The notes beneath the pieces were generated by a model. The model was not told the DNA's origin and did not search any database. It was given only the letters and a program-made list of their open reading frames with translations. The position numbers and the translations under genes were made by a program. A stretch of DNA of 64,000 nt from Azotimanducus sp963663145. GTDB taxonomy: Bacteria; Pseudomonadota; Gammaproteobacteria; Pseudomonadales; Azotimanducaceae. The stretch is taken from positions 1,240,001 through 1,304,000 of the forward strand of contig OY760134.1 of the NCBI GenBank assembly GCA_963663145.1, written 5' to 3'. Positions 1 to 8,458 of the stretch are shown here, in pieces (position 1 is the stretch's first letter; each line of letters opens with the position of its first letter).

Positions 1-855
1 TTACGTTCCTTGTACTTGCTTCGGTTGTCTTGAATACCCATCGGCAAGCGCCGCGCAGATTTCCGTGGCCAATTCATGCCGGTCGAGGGTATAGACGTGC
101 ACATGGTCTACGCCCTCGCGCGCAAGATCAAGCACCTGTTCGCAGACGAGGTCGCGAGCAATGGCGAAGCACTCTTCCGGTGTCTTATCGTGAAATCCGG
201 CTCGCAGTGCGGGGGTAATGACCGTCCCGCACTTTCCAGCGAAGCCGAGCACTTGTCCCGCATCGTGAATCGGCATGATTCCCGGCCGGATCGGAATCGG
301 AATTCGTCTGCGTGCGCATTCTTCGCGGTATTCGAGAAAGTTATCAGTCACAAAGAACATCTGGCTGATGGCAAAATCCGCGCCCGCATCGACTTTCTTT
401 TCGAGATAGGTGAACCGATCCTCGCTATTCAGGTCGTCAGGATGACCTTCAGGATAGCAGCCCACGGCTATCTCAAAATCAGCGATGTCTTTGAATCCCG
501 CCACGAGATCCCACGAAGCGGTGTATTCTCCCGGCTGCGGTTGGTAGCCTTCAGGCTTGTCTCCACGCAAAGCGACGATACGTTTGACGTTGAGATCCGA
601 GTATTGCCGGGCGATTTTGGTGAGCTGTTCCCTTGTGCGCCCAATACAGGACAGATGCGGGCCGCAATCGATGCCGTGCTCGACCCGCAAGCGCCGCACG
701 AGATCATAGGTGCCATCTTGGGTCGATCCACCTGCGCCGTAGGAAACAGTCGCAAAGCGAGGTGCCAAGGCGAGCAGGGGTTTGAGACTCTTGGACAAGA
801 GTTGCTCGGCCGCGGACGTGCGCGGCGGAAAGAACTCGAATGAAATACTTGGCAT
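1..855 (-). CDS. metF: 5,10-methylenetetrahydrofolate reductase
   Basis: This enzyme reduces 5,10-methylene-THF to 5-methyl-THF with FAD and NAD(P)H, supplying the methyl group for methionine synthesis in the cytoplasm. The protein is about 284 residues, the normal size for bacterial MetF. It opens with the family motif SISFEFFPPRT and contains VSYGAGGST, the folate/FAD segment LRGDKP and the QMFF stretch. I chose the ATG at 853-855 rather than the upstream in-frame codon because GGAG sits 8 nt before it and homologues begin there. The stop codon is the first three bases of the window, so the gene is complete. It points away from the efflux genes. No riboswitch was recognised in the 190-bp upstream gap. 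Confidence 0.95.
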   Translation of the reverse strand: MPSISFEFFPPRTSAAEQLLSKSLKPLLALAPRFATVSYGAGGSTQDGTYDLVRRLRVEHGIDCGPHLSCIGRTREQLTKIARQYSDLNVKRIVALRGDKPEGYQPQPGEYTASWDLVAGFKDIADFEIAVGCYPEGHPDDLNSEDRFTYLEKKVDAGADFAISQMFFVTDNFLEYREECARRRIPIPIRPGIMPIHDAGQVLGFAGKCGTVITPALRAGFHDKTPEECFAIARDLVCEQVLDLAREGVDHVHVYTLDRHELATEICAALADGYSRQPKQVQGT

Positions 856-1042
856 ACTGCTTACTCCACACTTCACATGGAACGCCGACCGGTCGAGCGG
901 ACTCGCAGGTGAAAAGAGGGTGGCATGATACGCTTCTCGTGGTTGGTTTTTTGCGTCAGTGTCGTATCATTTTGGTTGGGGTAGCGCCGCTGGGGACGCA
1001 TGAGAACGCAAAGCGCCTGTGCATTGCTTTAGCCTTAAGTGA

Positions 1043-2476
1043 ATGAATATGGATTTGAGAAATCGAGTTCAAGCGTTTGCCGTGCGCCTCGGTGTTATCG
1101 CCTTGCTTATCGGCGGCTGTGCGGCAAGCGAGGTCTCGGAGCGTGCGCGGGCGCCTGATATTCCCCTCGCCTGGCCTTCGGAGGCCGACACGGCTGCCGT
1201 GCGAGCTGACTGGGTCGACGCGCTGAAGGACGACCTGCTTTCGGGGCTCATTGACGAAGCCATCGCGAACAACTTTGAACTGGCTCGATTGGCGGAGGGT
1301 GTGACACAAGCCCGAGCCGCCATGCAGATCACCGGGGCGACGAGATGGCCAAGCCTTTCAGCGGGGCTTGACGGGTCGAGACGCTATCAGGGCGCGGGTG
1401 GCCTTACTAGGGTCGGTCAAGTGGCGCTCCCGGCCCAATCAGGCGGTAGTTCGGACAGTTTTGGGGTTTCGCTTGGAATCAATTGGGAGGTGGACTTTCT
1501 GTTGCGACTCGCTGATGACCAGCGACGCGCCGGACTTGAGTTCCTTGCGCGCGAGTCCGGATACGAATGGGCGAGAACAGGCTTGGTTGCCGATGTCGCG
1601 GGCGCCTACTATGTCTATCGGGAGGCCTCGCAGCTCTTGCGACTTTTTGAGCGTCGGCTGGTGAACTTGTCAGCCAACCTGGACATAGTTGAGAGCGGCT
1701 ATCGCCAAGGCATCAATGAGGCGCTCGATGTGTATCTGGCGCGCAGTGTCTTGGAGCAGCAGCGCGCGCAGGTGGCCGCGCAGGATGCGCTGGTGACGCA
1801 GAGTATCATTCGGTTGCAGCGGCTCTTGGGCAAGGTTCCGGACGGCGACATGCCACTCGGCGAAGACTTGGAAGTCGTTGCGGACACTATTCCGGTGGGC
1901 CTGCCGTCCGAGCTCGTCGCGCGTCGAGAAGATTTGCGTGAGGCATGGTTGGCGCTGCTTGCGGCGGACGCGAACGTCGCGGTAGCGCACAAGAATCGAT
2001 TTCCGCGTCTTTCTTTAGTTGCAAACACCAGCGATACCACGCGTGATTTTGATGAACTCTTGGCGAGCAGCGACCTCGCGTGGTCGCTGGCCACAAGCCT
2101 GACGGTGCCGCTCTTTGATGCCGGGCGTCTGAAAGCGGCAGAGCAGGCGGCGCGCTCGCGGGCGCGGCAAGCCGAACAGGTATACATGGACAGGGTTGGC
2201 GCGGCCTTCGCCGAGGTGCATCAAGCGATTGACCAGCACGCATCCCTTCGCAGTCGTCACGTCGCCTTCGCGGCATCCTCAAAAAGTGCGACAGCCGCTG
2301 CGGAACTTTCCTTCGAACAGTATCAGCGCGGGCTGACGCCCTACGTCACGGTGCTCGAGTCAGAACGGCGGGCCTTTGACGCTCAGGCCACCCGTGTGCG
2401 TTTAGAAGCCGAATTGCTGCGCAATCGCGTGGCCTTGCACCGCGCTCTCGGCGGCGATTGGCGATTGAGCCCCTAG
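1043..2476 (+). CDS. Outer-membrane efflux lipoprotein, NodT/OprM type
   Basis: This is the outer-membrane channel subunit of a tripartite efflux system. The 477-residue protein has a lipoprotein signal peptide ending in the lipobox LIGGC, so the mature N-terminus is probably acylated. Two OEP-type repeats follow, rich in long Ala/Arg/Gln helices, as in OprM and NodT proteins. The second repeat includes the typical SLATSLTVPLFDAGRLKAA segment. The adaptor gene starts 31 bp downstream on the same strand, so the two are almost certainly co-transcribed. No inner-membrane pump gene lies next to them, and the substrate cannot be inferred. Confidence 0.9.
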   Translation: MNMDLRNRVQAFAVRLGVIALLIGGCAASEVSERARAPDIPLAWPSEADTAAVRADWVDALKDDLLSGLIDEAIANNFELARLAEGVTQARAAMQITGATRWPSLSAGLDGSRRYQGAGGLTRVGQVALPAQSGGSSDSFGVSLGINWEVDFLLRLADDQRRAGLEFLARESGYEWARTGLVADVAGAYYVYREASQLLRLFERRLVNLSANLDIVESGYRQGINEALDVYLARSVLEQQRAQVAAQDALVTQSIIRLQRLLGKVPDGDMPLGEDLEVVADTIPVGLPSELVARREDLREAWLALLAADANVAVAHKNRFPRLSLVANTSDTTRDFDELLASSDLAWSLATSLTVPLFDAGRLKAAEQAARSRARQAEQVYMDRVGAAFAEVHQAIDQHASLRSRHVAFAASSKSATAAAELSFEQYQRGLTPYVTVLESERRAFDAQATRVRLEAELLRNRVALHRALGGDWRLSP

Positions 2477-2507
2477 TCGAAGGGTGAAAAGGAGTCGATA
2501 GCAACCG

Positions 2508-3734
2508 ATGAACCAAGATATTCACATGACTCGAAGAGAGGCGCTCTTGAAGGCGCTCACGCCTGTGCTGGTGCTGGTGCTGGTGGCTGCGGGTGCGGCG
2601 TTATTGGTGCTCAATCCACCGGAAGCCGATCGAGCGCCGCCGTCCGATACCCGCTTGATGGTTGAGGTATTGCCGCTCGCCACGCGCGAGTTTACGATCA
2701 TGCTTGAGAGCTACGGTACGGTAGCTCCTCGAACTCGCTCCTTTCTCACCTCGGAAGTCTCGGGTCAAGTCCAGTGGATTGCCGCGACTTTTCGAGATGG
2801 CGGCGCTTTCTCGGTGGGCGAGGTCCTTGCGCGTATCGATCCGCGAGTCTACCAAGCCAATGTGCGTATCGCGGAAGCAACGCTCATGGAGGCGAACCAG
2901 CGCCTTGCCGAGGAACGAGCGCGCGCATTGCAGGCCGAACTCGACTGGGAGAAGCTCGGTGAAGCGGGCGAAGCCCCTGATCTCGTGTTGCGCAGGCCAC
3001 AGCTCTTGGCCGCCGAAGCGCGGCTAGGATCGGCGCAGGCTTCGCGCGCCAAGGCGCTACTCGACTTGGAGAGAACAGAAATCAAAGCACCATTTGATGG
3101 GCGCGTACTCGCAAAGCGGGTTGATGTCGGACAGGTAGTGGCACCGAACCAACAACTTGCCGAGGTGTATGCGACCGACTACGTCGAAATTCGCTTGCCG
3201 CTCAAGAATCGTGACTTGGAATTTATTGATTTGCCTCGGGTTACCGGAAGCATGGAGGCCCCTCAACAGCCACTCAAGGCGGAGATCGCCTCCGAACTCG
3301 GCGGAGACTTTAGTTGGGAAGGTCGGATTGTTCGCACTGAGGCGGCAATCGATGAAACCGCGCGCCAATTACATGTCATCGCGCAAATAGATGCGCCCTT
3401 CACACAGCGCGGCGACCGCCCTCCGTTGCGCATTGGTCAATACGTGACCGCGCGAATTCAGGGGCGAAGGCTTGACCAGCAACTCATCGTACCGACATCC
3501 GCAATTTATCAGCAATCCTATGCGTACGTGGTGGACGAGGATGTCCTGCAACGCAAACAAGTGTCCATTGGCTGGCAGGATGATTCACAAGCCTTCATTG
3601 AAGAAGGCCTTGAAGCGGGAGAATTGCTTGTCACAACCCCGGTGGGACAAATCGCCTCCGGCACACCAGTGCGAATCGTGGAGGAGGCGCCAAGATCGCG
3701 CCGAAGCCTCGCTAGCCCCACGTCGGGGCGCTAG
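2508..3734 (+). CDS. Efflux periplasmic adaptor (membrane fusion protein)
   Basis: This is an HlyD/AcrA-type adaptor that links an inner-membrane transporter to the outer-membrane factor encoded just upstream. It has 408 residues. One N-terminal membrane anchor (about residues 20-41, Leu/Val/Ala rich) is followed by the first half of a lipoyl domain, an alpha-helical hairpin (about 120-190), the second lipoyl half (EIKAPFDGRVLAKRVDVGQVV) and beta-barrel segments (IVPTSAIYQQSYAYVV). An RND permease would be expected next, but the following gene is ald on the other strand. The partner pump must therefore be encoded elsewhere or has been lost. Confidence 0.9.
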   Translation: MNQDIHMTRREALLKALTPVLVLVLVAAGAALLVLNPPEADRAPPSDTRLMVEVLPLATREFTIMLESYGTVAPRTRSFLTSEVSGQVQWIAATFRDGGAFSVGEVLARIDPRVYQANVRIAEATLMEANQRLAEERARALQAELDWEKLGEAGEAPDLVLRRPQLLAAEARLGSAQASRAKALLDLERTEIKAPFDGRVLAKRVDVGQVVAPNQQLAEVYATDYVEIRLPLKNRDLEFIDLPRVTGSMEAPQQPLKAEIASELGGDFSWEGRIVRTEAAIDETARQLHVIAQIDAPFTQRGDRPPLRIGQYVTARIQGRRLDQQLIVPTSAIYQQSYAYVVDEDVLQRKQVSIGWQDDSQAFIEEGLEAGELLVTTPVGQIASGTPVRIVEEAPRSRRSLASPTSGR

Positions 3735-3752
3735 TGTGACGCACAGCACACC

Positions 3753-3768
3753 GGGGGACTATTCCCCC
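3753..3768. terminator. Hairpin between convergent adaptor and ald genes
   Basis: A perfect 6-bp stem (GGGGGA / TCCCCC) with a 4-nt loop lies in the 46-bp gap between two converging genes. There is no T-run on either side, so termination function is only inferred from position and stem strength. Confidence 0.3.
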
Positions 3769-3780
3769 TACTGCGGCGAG

Positions 3781-4884
3781 TCACGCCCTATGTGCGTTCG
3801 CGAAGTCTGAATCGAGTGCGAGTCGCACTGCGGGGTGATGGATCTTCCCGTGCATCACGTTCAGACCGTGCTGCAGTAAGGAGTCGCTTCCATTCAGGCC
3901 GCCGGCCCCAAGCCCAGCAAGTTCTTGCACATAGGGCAGCGTGGCGCTGACGAGCGCCATGGTGGAGGTGCGCGACACGGCGGCCGGCATGTTGGTAACG
4001 CAGTAGTGAACGACATCATCGAGCACGTAGGTCGGCGCGTCATGGGTGGTAGCACGAGATGTCTCGAAACACCCCCCTTGGTCGATGGAAATATCCACCA
4101 GCACGGAGCCTTTGGACATTTCCTTGACCATCTGGCGCGACACGAGCTTCGGCGCGGCCGCACCCGGCAGGAGTACCGCGCCGACGATAAGATCGGATTC
4201 CACGAGGCGTTCCGGCAAGCGCTCGGGGGTGGTGACTTCGAGACACTCCCCATGCCGCTGCTTCAATTGGGCGAGTCGCTGTCTGTTGAGGTCAACCATG
4301 TAGACTTCGGCACCAAGGCCGAGCGCGGACAGCATCGCTTGCTGACCCGCATTGCCGGCGCCTAGGATGGTGACACGTCCCGGCGGCGCACCCGGCACAG
4401 GTGACAGAAGTTGTCCCTTGCCGTCATTGTCGGATTGCAGTGCCCACGCGCCCATTTGAATGGACAGTCTACCGGCAATGGCACTCATGGGTGCCAACAG
4501 CGGCAATCGTCCATTGGCATCGATGACCGTTTCGTAGGCAATCGCGGTGCAGCCGCTGTTGATCAACGCAGCGGCCAATGCCGGCTCTGCGGCAAGGTGC
4601 AGGTATCCAAAGAGGGTGAGGTCCGGACGCAGGTACTCGTATTCGCGCGGCTGTGGTTCCTTGACCTTGACGATCAGGCTTGCGCGGCCATAAACATCCT
4701 CCGCGCCGCCTACAATCTCGGCGCCAGCGCGCGCGAAGTGTTCGTCCGGAAAGCCGATTCCAAGGCCTGCTTGGGATTCAATCAGCACTTCGTGCCCTTC
4801 GCGGGTCAGTGTGCGCACAGCATCGGGTGTCAGGCCGATCCGGTATTCGTGGTTCTTGATTTCCTTTGGAACGCCGATGCGCAT
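3781..4884 (-). CDS. ald: Alanine dehydrogenase
   Basis: This enzyme interconverts L-alanine and pyruvate plus ammonia using NAD. The 367-residue length fits the Ald family. It starts MRIGVPKEIKNHEYRIGLTP, a family signature. The pyruvate-binding KVKEPQ segment and the catalytic His in YLHLA are present, and the Rossmann motif GAGNAG lies near residue 175. It is divergent from an Lrp-type regulator across 110 bp, the arrangement seen for Lrp/BkdR/AldR-controlled ald genes, so alanine-responsive control by that neighbour is likely. Together with alr (5523-6596) it forms an alanine metabolism group. Confidence 0.95.
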   Translation of the reverse strand: MRIGVPKEIKNHEYRIGLTPDAVRTLTREGHEVLIESQAGLGIGFPDEHFARAGAEIVGGAEDVYGRASLIVKVKEPQPREYEYLRPDLTLFGYLHLAAEPALAAALINSGCTAIAYETVIDANGRLPLLAPMSAIAGRLSIQMGAWALQSDNDGKGQLLSPVPGAPPGRVTILGAGNAGQQAMLSALGLGAEVYMVDLNRQRLAQLKQRHGECLEVTTPERLPERLVESDLIVGAVLLPGAAAPKLVSRQMVKEMSKGSVLVDISIDQGGCFETSRATTHDAPTYVLDDVVHYCVTNMPAAVSRTSTMALVSATLPYVQELAGLGAGGLNGSDSLLQHGLNVMHGKIHHPAVRLALDSDFANAHRA

Positions 4885-4917
4885 GGTCTATCTCCAAGGT
4901 GGTGATATTAGAAGCTC

Positions 4918-4965
4918 ATCATAGTCATGATAGAGTGAGAATCGATTGCAAAATCATCCACTCTA
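4918..4965. promoter_or_regulatory. Inverted repeats in the ald / Lrp-regulator intergenic region
   Basis: The AT-rich gap holds two inverted repeats: ATCAT-AGTC-ATGAT at 4918-4931, and TAGAGTG (4931-4937) paired with CACTCTA (4959-4965). Their position between divergent genes fits operators for the Lrp-type regulator. The assignment is inference. Confidence 0.4.
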
Positions 4966-4994
4966 AAGAATATTATGATCTATTTGTTCCATTT

Positions 4995-5486
4995 ATGAGC
5001 CAAAAAATGAAAGAAAAATTTAATTTTTCGAATTCCGATAGGGCGATTCTTCATGCGCTGCAAGTCGACGGAAAGCTCACCCTAGGTGAGCTCGCCAAGG
5101 AGGTGCATCTTGCAGATTCCACCTGTTACCGCAGGGTGAAGCGACTTGAGGAGGCGCGGGTGATACGAGGCTATGTCGCCTTGGTGGATCAGACGCTTGT
5201 CGGGTATCCGGACGATGTCTTTGTGCAGATCACGCTTGAAAGCCAACAGCGCGAAAAATTGGAGGAGTTTGAACAGGCGGTCGCGAATATTCCGGAAGTG
5301 ATGGAGTGCTACCTCATGTCGGGCGATTCGGACTACTTGCTGCGAGTCATCGTATCGGATGCGCGCGACTACGAGCACCTCCACAGTCGAACGCTGACCG
5401 GCCTTCCAGGAGTGGCTCGCGTGCATTCCGCATTCGCATTGAGGACCGTGGTGCGCAGAACGGAGATTCAAGTCAGAGATGGATGA
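4995..5486 (+). CDS. Lrp/AsnC family transcriptional regulator
   Basis: This is a small DNA-binding regulator of amino-acid metabolism, about 163 residues from the ATG at 4995. The N-terminal winged helix-turn-helix (NSDRAILHALQVDGKLTLGE, then STCYRRVKRLEEARVI) is followed by the RAM ligand-binding alpha/beta domain (about residues 75-150, with VMECYLMSGDSDYLLRV). The ORF stays open upstream to 4866, but homologues start close to the helix-turn-helix, so 4995 or the ATG at 5007 is preferred. Neither has a strong ribosome-binding site. Being divergent from ald and followed by alr, it probably responds to alanine. Confidence 0.85.
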   Translation: MSQKMKEKFNFSNSDRAILHALQVDGKLTLGELAKEVHLADSTCYRRVKRLEEARVIRGYVALVDQTLVGYPDDVFVQITLESQQREKLEEFEQAVANIPEVMECYLMSGDSDYLLRVIVSDARDYEHLHSRTLTGLPGVARVHSAFALRTVVRRTEIQVRDG

Positions 5487-5522
5487 AACGGCGGGATAAT
5501 ATGCGACAGTCGCCGTTGTCGG

Positions 5523-6596
5523 TTAATAATACACTCGTGGCGCTCTGATCCTAGTCAGGATTTCGTAGGCGATGGTGTCGCTCAAGCGAGCCACCTCGTC
5601 GATTTGAATGACATCGCCGATGAGTTGAATCCAATCGCCAATCTCGATCACTGATTGCTCATTTACGGCAATGGTGGTCAGATTCATAGACACTCGACCG
5701 ACGAGCGGAGAGGTTTCTTTGCCCCAAGCCGCTTGCCCTAGGTTCGACAGCGCCCGCGGGAGTCCATTGGCATAGCCGATGCCGAGCGTGGCCACTTTCA
5801 AGTTTCGAGAGGCGTGAAAACTCGCACCATAGCCGATGCTCCCGCCTTTGGTCAGGGTTGTGACCTGAAGCACTTGCCCTTCTAGATACGCAACCGGACG
5901 AAACGGGTTTTCGCCGACAGTCAAGGGATTGCCCCCGAAAATGCCTATGCCGCAACGGCACAGGTCTCCGCGAGTTGCGCTTCCATTCAGGGTGCCGGCC
6001 GAATTGCCGATACTGGTTCGAATGCGAGGGAAGGCTTGTAGGACCCTGTCGAAACGCTCCACCTGCTTTTCATTCAGCGGATGCGCCGGCGTGTCCGCGC
6101 ACGCGAGATGGGTCATGAGCAAATTGACCTCAAGCCCCGAAAACTCACTTGGCCGCACCTCGTCCCAACGGAATCCTAGCCGAGTCATGCCGGTGTCAAC
6201 CTTGACGGCGACGGGATGCCGAGCGCCGGCGAGCTCGCGCCAAATCTCAACCTGCTTCCTATTGCCGACCACTGGGGTCAGCCTCGCCTCAATGCAGCGC
6301 ACGGCGGTAGCTTGCGTGATTCCACTTAAAACAAATATCTCCGCATGGGGCAGCAGTTCGCGTAGCAGCAAGCCCTCGTAGACTTCACTGACGAAGAAAC
6401 ACTCGCAGCCCTGTGCCGCAAGGGTTTGAGACACTTGAAGCAGGCCAAGGCCGTAGCCATCGGCCTTTACGACCGCCGCACAGTCTGAAGGTGCCGCGCT
6501 ATCACACAGTGCTTGGTAATTGGCGACCAAGGCACTCAAGTCAACCTTGAGTCGTGCGTAGCTGTGTTCTGCTGCTGGATCTGGCCGATGCGGCAT
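5523..6596 (-). CDS. alr: Alanine racemase
   Basis: A PLP enzyme that makes D-alanine for peptidoglycan. The protein has 357 residues. The PLP lysine is in AVVKADGYGLG at about residue 44. The second-base tyrosine is in SIGYGASF, and the C-terminal beta-domain has GRVSMNLT and a terminal YEILTRI segment. It converges with the Lrp-type gene (36-bp gap). Control by that regulator is possible but not shown. Confidence 0.95.
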   Translation of the reverse strand: MPHRPDPAAEHSYARLKVDLSALVANYQALCDSAAPSDCAAVVKADGYGLGLLQVSQTLAAQGCECFFVSEVYEGLLLRELLPHAEIFVLSGITQATAVRCIEARLTPVVGNRKQVEIWRELAGARHPVAVKVDTGMTRLGFRWDEVRPSEFSGLEVNLLMTHLACADTPAHPLNEKQVERFDRVLQAFPRIRTSIGNSAGTLNGSATRGDLCRCGIGIFGGNPLTVGENPFRPVAYLEGQVLQVTTLTKGGSIGYGASFHASRNLKVATLGIGYANGLPRALSNLGQAAWGKETSPLVGRVSMNLTTIAVNEQSVIEIGDWIQLIGDVIQIDEVARLSDTIAYEILTRIRAPRVYY

Positions 6597-6743
6597 GGCG
6601 AGGAGGGCTGAAAGGGGCGAAGAGCATGGCGCATTATGAACCTTTGCGATGCTGTGTTCTTATTCGCGCAAACTCTTTTCGTTGGTCGGCCATTCCGGTA
6701 ACTGCCGAGGCCGTGTACCATTCGCGCTATATTTGTGCGCAAC

Positions 6744-6820
<77 letters not shown>

Positions 6821-7092
6821 ATCCGCGTTTCGCAATGAACGGTTTGAATGGGGAATTGCCCCTTGATTGTTCGCGCTTTGGCCGCAGATTCACAGATGGT
6901 TCAGGAGCGCTTCAGTACAATGTCTCATCTATTCAAACGCACGAGGCGGATGCAACCATGAGCCGTCTTACATCGCCAGTTTTCGTTTTGTTGTCTGACC
7001 TCGCTTCTCGGCACTCGAAGGCGCTTGCTTCCAGCGCAAACCTTGCCAATCCAATTGCTCTAACAGGTCCGCTCACGAGGTCAGACCGTAAA

Positions 7093-8430
7093 ATGAGAAT
7101 GACTCGTTTTTCATGCCTCACCTTGTCTCTTTCTCTTTTGCTCTCAGGCTTTGGTGGGTCTAGCACCAGTCTGGCGCAAGAGGAGTCTCTGCATCTGCTT
7201 TCGGCGCTTGAGACGGCATTGCAGCGAAACCCCTTGGTGGGTTCCGAAGCCGCCAAATTGAGGTCGCTGGAAGCGGGGATTTCGGAAGCGAAATCCGGAT
7301 GGCTACCATCGGTCACGGCCAACTATGATCGCAATCAAGGGAACTCAACCTACGAGTATCAAACCGGGATTTCTCGTAACGATGATGATCCCTCCTTCTC
7401 CGGTGCCGTCATCGTCAGCCAGCCCATTTGGGATTGGGGCAAAACCAAGGCCGATGTGGACTCTGCCCGGGCGAGATACAGGGCGGGCGAATCAAAACTG
7501 TCGCTCGTGGAGGGGCAGGTGCTGATTGAGGCGCTCAATGCCTTTTTCGACTTGGAACGTGACCGCCAGGTGCTCTCCGCCGCTTCCGAGGGTGCCAAGG
7601 TCATGCAACAACAAGTGGAGGCTACCGAGCGACGCCTTGCGGCCGGGGCTTCCATACTCACCGACGAAGCCCGCGTGCGTGCGCGCCTCTACTCTGCGGA
7701 AGGGAAACGCGCTGAGGCGCGGGCAGCCCTTGCGAAGAGCCTCGCCGCGTTCGAGCGGGCGACATCGATTGTCAATCCCGGGGACTTGGTCGGCTTTGTG
7801 CCACCGAGTGCCGCCGGGCTTGCGACCATTGCCCAGCACGAATGGAACGAGCACCCTTCGGTCTTGGCCGCCAAAGCATCTGAACGGAGTGCGGAACGAG
7901 CTTTCAAGTCCGAGCAGCGTGATATTTGGCCGGATATCAGTTTGACCGGCCAAGTACGCAAGCTGGAAAACACGGGATCGTCCTATGTGAGTGAGCTTGA
8001 AGAGTCCACCTTCGGCCTCAAGTTCAATGCCCCTCTGTATCAGGGTGGAGCGCAGATCGCACGTACGCGTAGAGCGCGGGCGCTTTGGGAAAGTGCCGCC
8101 TTTGATGTGGCGGATGCGGAACGCAAGGCTCGCGAAGGAGCGATTGCTGCTTCAAGGAACTATCACTACAGCCAAGAACGCATGCGCCACATCGAAGCGC
8201 AGGTGGAAGCAAGCGGTCGGGCTTTTGTGCTGATGAAGGAAGAGGTGGCTGCTTCTCGCAAGAGCTTGATCGATCAGCTCGATGCGCAAAATGAACTTGT
8301 CGAAGCGCGCACCAACCTCGCTCACGCAACCAGAGATGCGAGCGTAGCCGCTTGGAACCTGCTTTTTGCCTTGGGACGCCTAGATGCTGCCTGGGTTGAG
8401 GCCATGGCGAAGCAGCCACTGCCAGGCTGA
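7093..8430 (+). CDS. tolC: TolC-family outer-membrane channel protein
   Basis: This is an outer-membrane exit duct for type I secretion or efflux. From the ATG at 7093 it has 445 residues with a clear signal peptide (TLSLSLLLSGFGGSSTSLAQ, cleaved before EES). Two OEP repeats follow, with NP(L/S)V, SQPIWDWGKT and FNAPLYQGGAQ segments typical of TolC. The frame is open back to 6835, but the upstream part looks non-coding and would bury the signal peptide. An ATG at 6958 is the only competing start. No ABC transporter or adaptor gene is adjacent. The gene ends 20 bp before the left flank of an insertion sequence. Confidence 0.88.
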   Translation: MRMTRFSCLTLSLSLLLSGFGGSSTSLAQEESLHLLSALETALQRNPLVGSEAAKLRSLEAGISEAKSGWLPSVTANYDRNQGNSTYEYQTGISRNDDDPSFSGAVIVSQPIWDWGKTKADVDSARARYRAGESKLSLVEGQVLIEALNAFFDLERDRQVLSAASEGAKVMQQQVEATERRLAAGASILTDEARVRARLYSAEGKRAEARAALAKSLAAFERATSIVNPGDLVGFVPPSAAGLATIAQHEWNEHPSVLAAKASERSAERAFKSEQRDIWPDISLTGQVRKLENTGSSYVSELEESTFGLKFNAPLYQGGAQIARTRRARALWESAAFDVADAERKAREGAIAASRNYHYSQERMRHIEAQVEASGRAFVLMKEEVAASRKSLIDQLDAQNELVEARTNLAHATRDASVAAWNLLFALGRLDAAWVEAMAKQPLPG

Positions 8431-8450
8431 CAATTCCCTCACAGGGGGAA

Positions 8451-8458
8451 CTATCTAG
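8451..8458. repeat. Left target-site duplication of the IS element
   Basis: CTATCTAG immediately precedes the left terminal inverted repeat and is repeated exactly at 9915-9922 after the right one. Because of overlapping symmetry, the true duplication could be shorter (2, 4 or 6 bp), with a correspondingly longer inverted repeat. Confidence 0.75.

Noticed and set aside
76..843. 255-codon plus-strand frame over metF
   Set aside because: It is antisense to a clear MetF protein.
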